Source: an uncultured bacterium
GTDB taxonomy: Bacteria; Cloacimonadota; Cloacimonadia; Cloacimonadales; Cloacimonadaceae
Length of the DNA: 8,856 bases
Assembly: GCA_937924555.1 (NCBI GenBank)
Contig: CALDSN010000123.1
Span: 1 to 8,856, forward strand
Direction: 5' to 3'
Shown: positions 1 to 6,629 of the stretch, piece by piece
How the letters are laid out: each line of letters starts with the position of its first letter
Numbering within the stretch: position 1 is the stretch's first letter
The notes under the pieces: generated by a model
Databases searched by the model: none
What the model saw: the letters and a program-made list of their open reading frames with translations, nothing else
Told to the model about the DNA's origin: nothing
Made by a program: the position numbers and the translations under genes

Positions 1-30
1 AGCCGATCTGTTAGTTTTGATCTTGGGCAT
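1..30 (-). CDS. rpmI: 50S ribosomal protein L35, N-terminal fragment (cut by window edge)
   Basis: Only the first ten codons lie in the window. They read MPKIKTNRSA, the usual start of bacterial L35, a small basic protein of the large ribosomal subunit. The ATG is at 30..28 on the minus strand. A strong Shine-Dalgarno, AAGGAG at 42..37, lies 6 nt upstream. The gene follows infC after a 52-bp gap with no visible terminator or promoter, matching the conserved infC-rpmI-rplT order, so co-transcription with infC is expected. The identification rests on the ten residues plus the gene order; the rest of the gene is outside the window. Confidence 0.9.
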   Translation of the reverse strand, partial: MPKIKTNRSA

Positions 31-82
31 GTTTATCTCCTTAGTTTTATCTAAAATATCTATGGGCTTTGTTTAGTTTATT

Positions 83-754
83 TTAAGCTTCTTCCTTCGG
101 GGCTGGAACCTCTTTTACCATAGGCTCAGCCGGAGTCACTTCCGGTTCATTGGGGATAACCGGAGCAACTGCTTCTGCGGGGGCTTCCTTTGCCAAAATG
201 CGGTCTATATCCTTCTTGGGGGATACAACCATGGAAAGCAAATTCCTATCCGCAACTGGTTCGCTGTCAATATCCACAATGTGTGCCAATTCAGCTTTCA
301 GCTTGTCCAACACGCGATATCCAAGCTCTTTGTGCGCCATCTGCCTTCCGCGGAAACGGATGGTGAACTTCACCTTGTTGTGTTGCTTGAGAAACTTGAT
401 GGCGTTGTTCTTCTTAAAGTTGAAATCGTGCTCTTCGGTATTGGGACCGAACTTAATCTCCTTCACTTCCACTTCGTGCTGTTTCTTACGGGCTTCTTTG
501 GCTTTCTTTTCCTTCTCGAAATAATACTTGCTAAAGTCCAGTATTCTGCACACGGGAGGATCTATATTGGGAGATATTTCCACCAAATCGAGATCAGCTT
601 CTTCTGCTCTGCGCAGAGCTTCACGAACGGAGACCACACCAATCTGCTTCCCATCAGCGCCAATCAGGCGCACCTTGTCGCAATTAATCTGCGAGTTTAT
701 GCGTTCTTTGGGGACCACTTCTTTGGTTTTGGCCTTTCCCTTTTTAATCCGGAT
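83..754 (-). CDS. infC: Translation initiation factor IF-3
   Basis: IF-3 binds the 30S subunit, keeps it apart from 50S and checks start codon-initiator tRNA pairing. The N-terminal domain is at about residues 17-86 and the C-terminal domain at about 96-182. The family signature RILDFSKYYFEKEK is at about 70-83, and RFRGRQMAH, typical of the C-domain, is at about 133-141. A Glu/Pro/Ala-rich tail of about 35 residues follows and makes the protein longer (about 223 aa) than the 180-aa E. coli protein; similar tails occur in other phyla. Start choice: the first conventional start codon is GTG at 718, which has no convincing Shine-Dalgarno. The frame stays open upstream, and AAGGAGG at 769..763 sits 8 nt before ATC (754) and 5 nt before ATA (757). 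A start there gives a basic N-terminus, (I)RIKKGKAKTKEV. I chose ATC at 754; ATA at 757 is equally possible and GTG at 718 less likely. A rare AUU-class start is the known basis of infC autoregulation elsewhere. The gene precedes rpmI. Confidence 0.95.
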   Translation of the reverse strand: MRIKKGKAKTKEVVPKERINSQINCDKVRLIGADGKQIGVVSVREALRRAEEADLDLVEISPNIDPPVCRILDFSKYYFEKEKKAKEARKKQHEVEVKEIKFGPNTEEHDFNFKKNNAIKFLKQHNKVKFTIRFRGRQMAHKELGYRVLDKLKAELAHIVDIDSEPVADRNLLSMVVSPKKDIDRILAKEAPAEAVAPVIPNEPEVTPAEPMVKEVPAPKEEA

Positions 755-762
755 TATAAGAA

Positions 763-769
763 CCTCCTT
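763..769 (-). promoter_or_regulatory. Shine-Dalgarno that sets the infC start
   Basis: AAGGAGG on the minus strand is a full match to the anti-Shine-Dalgarno of 16S rRNA. It lies 5 nt before ATA (757..755) and 8 nt before ATC (754..752). It is about 44 nt from the GTG at 718, too far to serve it. There is no ATG, GTG or TTG within reach in the infC frame. This site is the main argument for a non-canonical infC start codon. Confidence 0.75.
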
Positions 770-784
770 CTTACCGGAAATGAA

Positions 785-818
785 ACAGGCGAATCACCCA
801 CCGGGGTAATCCGCCTGC
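785..818 (-). promoter_or_regulatory. Long hairpin in the infC mRNA leader
   Basis: On the minus-strand RNA, 818-804 pairs with 799-785: a stem of about 15 bp closed by a CGGU tetraloop (803..800). Three positions (785/818, 792/811, 795/808) are G-U wobbles on the minus-strand RNA but A-C mismatches on the plus strand, which indicates that the minus-strand transcript is the folded form. The stem ends 15 nt before the infC Shine-Dalgarno. A second CCGG at 777..774, next to the Shine-Dalgarno, could pair with the loop-side CCGG as a weak pseudoknot. The run after the stem (GUUUCAUUU) is too poor in U for a convincing intrinsic terminator, so a translational control role (IF-3 or L20 feedback, as known in other bacteria) is an inference. 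Confidence 0.55.
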
Positions 819-858
819 ATCACAGTAAAGATCATGTCTTTATTTATTATATTTCATA

Positions 859-904
859 GCCTTACGAGCGCGTTAGCTGTAAGGCAGAAGCAAGCGGCTT
901 CATT
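859..904 (-). repeat. Structured intergenic repeat, copy 1 (two adjacent hairpins)
   Basis: Positions 880-904 are identical over 25 nt to 8476-8500. Two hairpins are visible. The first has arms gccttac (859-865) and gtaaggc (879-885), with a possible inner stem agc/gct. The second has arms gaagc (888-892) and gcttc (898-902) around a 5-nt loop, aagcg. No T-run follows on either strand, so it does not look like an intrinsic terminator. It lies between the 1782-residue gene and infC, immediately downstream of a predicted promoter, so it would form the 5' end of the infC transcript. It could be a REP-like extragenic repeat, a regulatory RNA element or a tiny leader ORF (MKPLASAL...). Confidence 0.6.
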
Positions 905-906
905 TC

Positions 907-942
907 TATGTACATAAGTTTCCAAACGCCTCTTTCTGTCAA
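907..942 (-). promoter_or_regulatory. Predicted infC promoter sharing the TTGACA-N19-TTATGTACRTA module
   Basis: The -35 box is a perfect TTGACA at 942..937. With a 17-nt spacer the -10 is ACTTAT at 919..914, weak on its own. The block TTATGTACATA at 917..907 matches TTATGTACGTA at the same distance from TTGACA in the stronger promoter at 6481-6516, which supports this site. The -35 lies 29 nt past the stop codon of the 1782-residue gene, with no terminator between, so infC may also receive read-through. Transcription would start near 907, giving a leader of about 150 nt that contains the repeat element and the hairpin at 785-818. Confidence 0.5.
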
Positions 943-971
943 GCGAAGTTTTCAGCGAGACCATGCATCAT

Positions 972-3900
972 TCACTGTCGAACAGCTACCACCTTGTAAA
1001 ACCCTTTTCTACTACCTGGTTCTAGAACGTGCGTATATGACGTGATTGAAGTCTCATCAATCTTAGTAAACATTCCTAACGGATCGTTGCTGAAGTAAAT
1101 ATGGTATTGGACTCCAGTTATATTTATACCAGAGTCAGTTTGAGTTACTGGATCCCACCTTAAAGGGACATAGTTTGTAAACGAGTTACTGCATATAACA
1201 AGATTTTCAGGGGGAAGCGGACTTGCTATGGGACGATATCCAAGTTTAGCAATTCCGTTTAATCCACAACAATATACATTGTTCATCGCATCAAGTTGGA
1301 TTTGATTACCCCATGTGTAATTCAATCCTATCTCTGAAACTCTTTTCACCCAACTTAGGTTACCGTATGAATCGTATTTGGCTAGAAACAAGCATGGTTC
1401 TCTGAAAGTTACATTGCCAAAGACAGCACCAGCACCCGCGACACCGCCTAGATACACATTATTATCAGTGTCCGTTGTTAAGCCATCCAACCATTCCCCA
1501 GCGCTTGATGTACTCCCACCATCATAACCTCCGATTTGCTTCGTCCATATCAGGTTTCCATCTCCACTGTATTTAATCAGGAGTATATCGCGTACCCCCA
1601 AGGCACTGTATGGCTGCCCTCCAACCGATCCCTGATTATAGAAACTACATGCTACGAAAATATTACCTGTGTTATCGCAGGTTATTTCTTTCCGGAAAAC
1701 ATCTGAGCAATTTTCTTGCTTCGCCCATGACCAATCGCCATTGCTATTTAGCTTTGCAATATATATAGTTCCGTATGAATTCAGGGTGAAAGGACCAATG
1801 TTAATATAGTAGTCATAATTCCCGGTAATGTAAATGTCATTAGTGGGCGAAACTGCTAAATCTTCAACTTCAATGTTAATACTACTTTTTACACTTCGAA
1901 TCCACTCACAAGTGCCGCTTGAATCCAGCTTTGCAACAAACCCCATTGATCTATTGTGGGTTTCAGTTAAACTCTGATCATCAATATGGATGTTGTTTGA
2001 ATAACTACCACAAACATAAACATTGTTTTGAGTATCTATCGCGCAGCTAAATGTTACCGAGTCGTAGTCGCTGAAAATCTGCTTGACCCAAACAATCTCC
2101 CCATTATTGTTCAATTTGGCTACTAAGGTGTTAGTAGTTGCTGTACCATCATTATAAGAAACCCCACCAAAGCTAATGGTTCCACAAAAAGGGATAGCAA
2201 AAACCAAATTATTAGAATCATCTGCTTCAATGCAGTATGACATGTCATACCCCCCATCTCCGTACTTGATTGCCCACAACCAGTTTCCGTTTGTATCTAA
2301 CTTTGCTACGAAAAAGTTTCTAAGGGCTCCGACAGGTGATATCGTGGTACTTCCAAAGATTGTAGGTTCGTAAACTGTTCCTGTTACGTATGAATTTCCC
2401 ATGGCATCTGTAGCCACACTCCCGATTTGATATGGATTATTAGTTAGGGGGTTGATTAATCTCGTCCACTGCCAATCAACTGATTCCGGCACAGAAGTGA
2501 GTGTAATCAACAAATTATCTATCACCCAATGAGTTAGAGAGTTAAGGTCTCCCTCCACCACCCATGCCAAGTAAGTGACGGCGGAGTTAGTTGGCACCGC
2601 AACCAAAATGTCCTGATTATTTAGGTTTGCGCCACCGGAGTTTATGCACCAGCCTAAATCGAACCAATCTACTCTATTGTTAGATTTCTGGAGTTTAAGG
2701 TTCAAACCTTCACCAATTGTAACCCAGCTTGTTTTAAATCTTAGTAGAAAAGCACTTTGTCCAAGAGTTGTCAAGCCTGGTGATATTAATCGGTAGGTCC
2801 CTGTGGCATTAATTCCCTCTGCACACATTTCTCCGGCTGTACCTCCGGTTATATTTGTTGGTGAATGGGACCAAATCATTTTTGGCGTTGAGCCTGAATA
2901 TGTCTGGGTGAAAACGGCATCATTCGCAGTAGTGAAGTTGTTCGCATAGGGAAAAGAGACATTGTTGTATTCTCTTGTAGTAAAGCTTGAGATTGCATTT
3001 TGGATGGATTCACCGGCTGAATTATATGCTACTACTTTCCAATAGTAGGTAGTTCCATACATCAAGTTCTGCTGCGGAGTGTAAGTTAGGCTGGTTAACG
3101 TATCAACACATGTGGCAGGAGGATTCAGGTAATCCAGATATAGTTTGTAACCGTAAGGAATACCTCCTTGTGTTGTTGGAGCTTGCCAAGATAAACTGCT
3201 ATTAACTTGTATGTTCTGGGCATTGTTAACCGGTGATACAAGCGTCACGGCTAAGGGCAATGCAGGTGTCATCATTGGTCCGACAATGTTGTCTATGTAG
3301 ATTCTTCCTGAAATTCCGGTGGATGCTACTCTGAAACCCAGATACCAGTTACCTCCAGACAGCATCCCCAGAGGTACCGTAAATAACCTCCAGCCCCAAG
3401 CTTCAGGGATTAAGACAGCATCACCAATAGTATTCCAAGTAATCCTGTCTGCTGAATATACAATCTCTAAAACTGCCGCTTGGCTGTTACCGGAAGTATA
3501 AGCATAGAACTGCAAATAATCAGTGGCTTGGACGCTCAAACTCGGTGTTGAGAGTAAACTTTGATAGCTATTCGATAGTGAACAACTTGCACTGTAATCT
3601 GCTAGATAATAAAAACCAGAGAAACCTCCCGTTGACTGCCAACTTGCTGGTGGGAAAGTGCTGTTAGGGAATTTCTGTGCTAACTGGTCGGTTAAGGCAA
3701 TCCTAAACCTACCGGTAGTTGAATTTGAAGCTGCGCCGTACTCATTGTAAGCTACAATTTTCCAAAAATACTCGTTACCCGTGATGTCGTTATTGATATT
3801 CATGCTTTCGTAGTTCCCCTGATAAATCAAGTCAGCTTCAGTGAATATACCGGTTTGATTTAAGTACACTTTGTAGGAAGTTGCTGGGATTCCTTCCACT

Positions 3901-6320
3901 GCCTTCCTCCAGGCAAGTAATGGGTGCAGTGGAACAGTTTGTTGATCTAATGGATATACAATAGACGCAGCATATGGAGGAGCAGACTGCTTAAACTCAA
4001 AAACTACATTATCTATAAAAACAGATCGCGTATTGTTTGTATTTTGTACTCGAAAGGCAAATCGGCTGCCAGATACCGCATACTGACCAACATCGATACA
4101 AAACCAACTATAATAACCAAGAACGCTATTACTTTTGATAAGGGTGAATTGGTAGCCTGTGGGAGTGTAGTCCATTGCATAAAGGTCAACACTGACTGAA
4201 TTCAATGCACTTCTGGCGTAAAACTTAACATATAGATTAGTAAGCTCTTCACCTAGGGGTGGGCTGATCAAATAGCTGGTACTAGTGCCGGACGATGATT
4301 GGTTCAATATGTTAACACAATTTGGTTCTGAGAAAGGTGCATCACCTACAAGCAGAACTGATGGTTGATTAGCAGTATTGGTAGAGCTTGTATATCTGCT
4401 CCATCCCAAGGGAAGATTTGGAATTGATGATGTATCGAAGTTCTCAGAATGAGGAAGAATTTGTATTGTCGTATCAAAACATTGACCTAAAAGTGGTATA
4501 TGTATGGGTATTGAGTTTCCGGTAATATGTAGAAATCCATTGGAAACCCCTGCGCTAAGCGGAAAAAACGCCAATTGAAGATCTATTTGTTGTCCTGGCT
4601 GAAGTGTTAATGGCATGGTGTGCTGCGAAGTTATGCAAAAATCAGCATTATCTATCTGAAGCTCGTTTATTGTGATGGGAACTGCACTATAGTTTGTGAC
4701 AGTAAACATTCTTTTTGATGGAGTATAAATCTCTGTTTCTCCGAAATCTATTGAATTCTGAGATGTGAACAAGCGTGTTGATAGTGAAGCTTCTCTGATA
4801 TTAATGTCATCCACTACCATGGCTATTGTTGTAGCAGCGGAGGCTACAATCCCATTGATGCCTAAGTAAACTACACCTGAATGATCAGCCGTATAGTACC
4901 CTGCAAATCTTTGGTAATCACCATTCCCTACAGCTGTTTGAGGGACTACTACAGTGGTAAAATCTCCAATTGCTGTTCCGCTACCAATGGAAACACCTAT
5001 CGTTGTATTACTGCTTGCTGCCTTATCCTGACGCGCCCAAAATTCTACTATATAAGTTGTTCCTGAACTGACATCCATAGGCCTGGTCATCCAGGTATTT
5101 GCTGGTCTGTAAAGGCAAACGTTTACATTACCGGTCCTGGGGGTTCTGTTATACAGAGTAGAAGTATTGCCCCACCACAAAGAGGATGTTTCAGATGCCA
5201 ATGTCTGACTCCAATGCAGAATTGGACCACCATTGTCTGTTGATACCTCAAAACTATCATAGAGTGGATAATTATCGATAAGAGGTGGTGCAGCGGTTTC
5301 GAAGCTCCAAACAGGACATTCTACGGCAGAACCACTTGGATTATATGGTACAACTTTCCAATAGTATTGAGTATTGTAGTCGAATTGCGCCGAGTCGTTC
5401 CACTGAGTTTCCATGCCAACATCTGTCCCATTAGTGTAGTTCGATGGGGGGTTATCAGTTCCTATGTATAGCCTATATCCGGTAACATAACCTCCTCCAT
5501 ATGACCATTGCATTCCAAGGGTAGTATTGAAATTGGTTTGCATTTGTTGTGGGAATACGATATTTGCTGGTTGTGGTGGCGATGATAAACTCGGAGGAGT
5601 AAACGTAAAAACCCTGCGTTGACCATTTTCTGTGCTGTGAAGCGCACTAATATAGCTATTGGCTGTAAAGTTCATGCTATTCAATCCATTAGTAACTACT
5701 GGTTGTGCATTCTCAAGTTTTATTGATAATATTTGATTTGAGGTGTTTGAACCGGAGAGAAATATACGCCTGCTAATGTTGGACGCACTGGTATTGTACA
5801 TGCTTCCATACAGGTACTTAACCACATTGCTGCTTTCGTGCAACCAAATCTGAAAGTTGCAGTAGTTTGCTGGAGCACTTGTATTGGAAGAGGTCCTAAC
5901 ATTTACAAATTCTACAACAAGCTTACGATTTGGAGTGGCACCTACCACTTTGTAACGTATCCACCCAGTCCCTATAAGGGAGTTATCCCCTCCCAGAATT
6001 GCCAGAATATGCCGATTAGCTGCCGTAAGAGCTTCAGTCGCAGATATCCTTGTCGTGCCTAACTGTAGCTGTCCATTGGTGTTCACCGAAAAGCTGGTGT
6101 GGTCAATCATGCCAAACTTGAATGAAAAGCCAATAGGGGTTACATTCGAAGCATAATCGTCTCTAAACGGTCCCGGAGAAAATAAGTAGGTACACCCACT
6201 GCTGATATCTTCCAAGCTACCATTTGATTCCACAGAATAGGTGTATTGCGAAAGTAACTGCGCATCTAAAAAACAACAATAAAACAAAGAAATTATCAAT
6301 AATACTAACCCGATTTTCAT
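972..6320 (-). CDS. Large secreted mosaic protein: FN3 and jelly-roll modules plus beta-propeller
   Basis: This 1782-residue exported protein has no recognised catalytic motif. The signal peptide is about residues 1-20 (MKIGLVLLIISLFYCCFLDA, cleavage before Q21). Residues 25-245 form a beta-rich domain with the phrase FSVNTNGQLQLG. Fibronectin type III modules at about 247-342, 784-875 and 1022-1115 carry YYWKVVPYN, YFWKIVAYN and YYWKVVAYN. MAM/CUB-like jelly-roll modules at about 350-507, 625-773, 876-1010 and 1122-1270 end in VVDDINI, FIDNVVF, YIDNIVG and VIDNLLI. A HYDIN/ASPM-like Ig domain lies at about 517-613. Residues 1282-1694 are SBBP-type propeller repeats (DxxxNxYVxG...FVAKLDxNGxWxW), and a last FN3 module ends at the C-terminus (GFYKVVAVRQ). 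ATG at 6320 is preceded by AAGGAG with a 5-nt gap. No C-terminal sorting domain or LPXTG motif is visible, so I expect release or non-covalent surface attachment. Adhesion or binding of a surface polymer is plausible, but the ligand is unknown. Family names come from reading motifs, not from a profile search. Confidence 0.9.
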   Translation of the reverse strand: MKIGLVLLIISLFYCCFLDAQLLSQYTYSVESNGSLEDISSGCTYLFSPGPFRDDYASNVTPIGFSFKFGMIDHTSFSVNTNGQLQLGTTRISATEALTAANRHILAILGGDNSLIGTGWIRYKVVGATPNRKLVVEFVNVRTSSNTSAPANYCNFQIWLHESSNVVKYLYGSMYNTSASNISRRIFLSGSNTSNQILSIKLENAQPVVTNGLNSMNFTANSYISALHSTENGQRRVFTFTPPSLSSPPQPANIVFPQQMQTNFNTTLGMQWSYGGGYVTGYRLYIGTDNPPSNYTNGTDVGMETQWNDSAQFDYNTQYYWKVVPYNPSGSAVECPVWSFETAAPPLIDNYPLYDSFEVSTDNGGPILHWSQTLASETSSLWWGNTSTLYNRTPRTGNVNVCLYRPANTWMTRPMDVSSGTTYIVEFWARQDKAASSNTTIGVSIGSGTAIGDFTTVVVPQTAVGNGDYQRFAGYYTADHSGVVYLGINGIVASAATTIAMVVDDINIREASLSTRLFTSQNSIDFGETEIYTPSKRMFTVTNYSAVPITINELQIDNADFCITSQHTMPLTLQPGQQIDLQLAFFPLSAGVSNGFLHITGNSIPIHIPLLGQCFDTTIQILPHSENFDTSSIPNLPLGWSRYTSSTNTANQPSVLLVGDAPFSEPNCVNILNQSSSGTSTSYLISPPLGEELTNLYVKFYARSALNSVSVDLYAMDYTPTGYQFTLIKSNSVLGYYSWFCIDVGQYAVSGSRFAFRVQNTNNTRSVFIDNVVFEFKQSAPPYAASIVYPLDQQTVPLHPLLAWRKAVEGIPATSYKVYLNQTGIFTEADLIYQGNYESMNINNDITGNEYFWKIVAYNEYGAASNSTTGRFRIALTDQLAQKFPNSTFPPASWQSTGGFSGFYYLADYSASCSLSNSYQSLLSTPSLSVQATDYLQFYAYTSGNSQAAVLEIVYSADRITWNTIGDAVLIPEAWGWRLFTVPLGMLSGGNWYLGFRVASTGISGRIYIDNIVGPMMTPALPLAVTLVSPVNNAQNIQVNSSLSWQAPTTQGGIPYGYKLYLDYLNPPATCVDTLTSLTYTPQQNLMYGTTYYWKVVAYNSAGESIQNAISSFTTREYNNVSFPYANNFTTANDAVFTQTYSGSTPKMIWSHSPTNITGGTAGEMCAEGINATGTYRLISPGLTTLGQSAFLLRFKTSWVTIGEGLNLKLQKSNNRVDWFDLGWCINSGGANLNNQDILVAVPTNSAVTYLAWVVEGDLNSLTHWVIDNLLITLTSVPESVDWQWTRLINPLTNNPYQIGSVATDAMGNSYVTGTVYEPTIFGSTTISPVGALRNFFVAKLDTNGNWLWAIKYGDGGYDMSYCIEADDSNNLVFAIPFCGTISFGGVSYNDGTATTNTLVAKLNNNGEIVWVKQIFSDYDSVTFSCAIDTQNNVYVCGSYSNNIHIDDQSLTETHNRSMGFVAKLDSSGTCEWIRSVKSSINIEVEDLAVSPTNDIYITGNYDYYINIGPFTLNSYGTIYIAKLNSNGDWSWAKQENCSDVFRKEITCDNTGNIFVACSFYNQGSVGGQPYSALGVRDILLIKYSGDGNLIWTKQIGGYDGGSTSSAGEWLDGLTTDTDNNVYLGGVAGAGAVFGNVTFREPCLFLAKYDSYGNLSWVKRVSEIGLNYTWGNQIQLDAMNNVYCCGLNGIAKLGYRPIASPLPPENLVICSNSFTNYVPLRWDPVTQTDSGINITGVQYHIYFSNDPLGMFTKIDETSITSYTHVLEPGSRKGFYKVVAVRQ

Positions 6321-6381
6321 AACAACTCCTTATCGCTTATCTACTAACAATCATTGCTTCCTACATCACGGTTATAGTTAC

Positions 6382-6409
6382 AAATGCAGTTGTTGATATC
6401 TATGCATTT
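6382..6409 (-). promoter_or_regulatory. Small hairpin in the leader of the 1782-residue gene
   Basis: A perfect 7-bp inverted repeat, aaatgca (6382-6388) and tgcattt (6403-6409), has a 14-nt loop and lies in the leader about 60 nt before the start codon. It is A-T rich with a long loop, so it may be chance. No function is inferred. Confidence 0.25.
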
Positions 6410-6480
6410 CAATGTCTAACAAAAGGATTAGGCTTGAATTGATAGACTTTGTCTCAGCGCTAACTTCTATTTATAACTAA

Positions 6481-6516
6481 TACGTACATAATATTCAGCT
6501 TCTTGGAAATTGTCAA
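6481..6516 (-). promoter_or_regulatory. Strong sigma-70-type promoter for the 1782-residue secreted protein
   Basis: On the minus strand, -35 TTGACA (6516..6511, perfect), a 17-nt spacer and -10 TATTAT (6493..6488, 5 of 6 to consensus). The -10 runs into a GTAC-centred near-palindrome, so 6491..6481 reads TTATGTACGTA, also found in the infC promoter at the same spacing. Transcription should begin near 6481, leaving an unusually long leader of about 160 nt. The site separates this gene from the 588-residue gene upstream. Confidence 0.7.
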
Positions 6517-6629
6517 GACTATTTAATTGATATTTGGATTAGTGAACTTAACCCGAATGCGAAAAGTAAATGCCGACATAGTTCTTGTGAAGCATTGATA
6601 TTTGATTGTCACTAACCTAGCTAACCAGT

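Larger units (their letters stand above)
6321..6629 (-). other. 309-bp spacer: promoter and leader of the 1782-residue gene
   Basis: This stretch has no credible gene. It holds the promoter at 6481-6516, a leader of about 160 nt with one hairpin (6382-6409), and the Shine-Dalgarno AAGGAG at 6331..6326. Between the stop codon of the 588-residue gene (6630) and the -35 box there is AT-rich sequence in which I find no strong intrinsic terminator. The structured repeat found in the other two spacers is absent here. Confidence 0.6.

Noticed and set aside
846..851. Perfect TATAAT on the minus strand before infC
   Set aside because: No acceptable -35 box at 16-18 nt; the upstream positions fall in a GC-rich hairpin. 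The TTGACA site at 937-942 is better supported. A secondary promoter cannot be excluded.
150..859. Plus-strand open frames of 124, 192 and 93 codons
   Set aside because: They lie opposite infC and its leader, have low-complexity Phe/Leu/Ser-rich translations with no family resemblance, and exist because of the codon composition of infC.
859..885. tRNA-like or tmRNA-like fragment
   Set aside because: It is a short stem only; there is no anticodon arm, T-arm or CCA end.
859..904. Intrinsic terminator for the 1782-residue gene
   Set aside because: Hairpins are present but no T-run follows on either strand, and the element lies downstream of a predicted promoter.
1201..2480. DNA-level tandem repeat or CRISPR-like array in the propeller region
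   Set aside because: The repetition is at protein level with diverged DNA; no constant direct repeat with unique spacers is present.
2176..6062. Short open frames on both strands inside the 1782-residue gene
   Set aside because: All are 60-74 codons, overlap a convincing modular protein and show no domain or Shine-Dalgarno support.
6321..6480. Riboswitch in the long leader of the 1782-residue gene
   Set aside because: Only one weak AT-rich hairpin is visible and no known riboswitch core motif is recognisable by eye.
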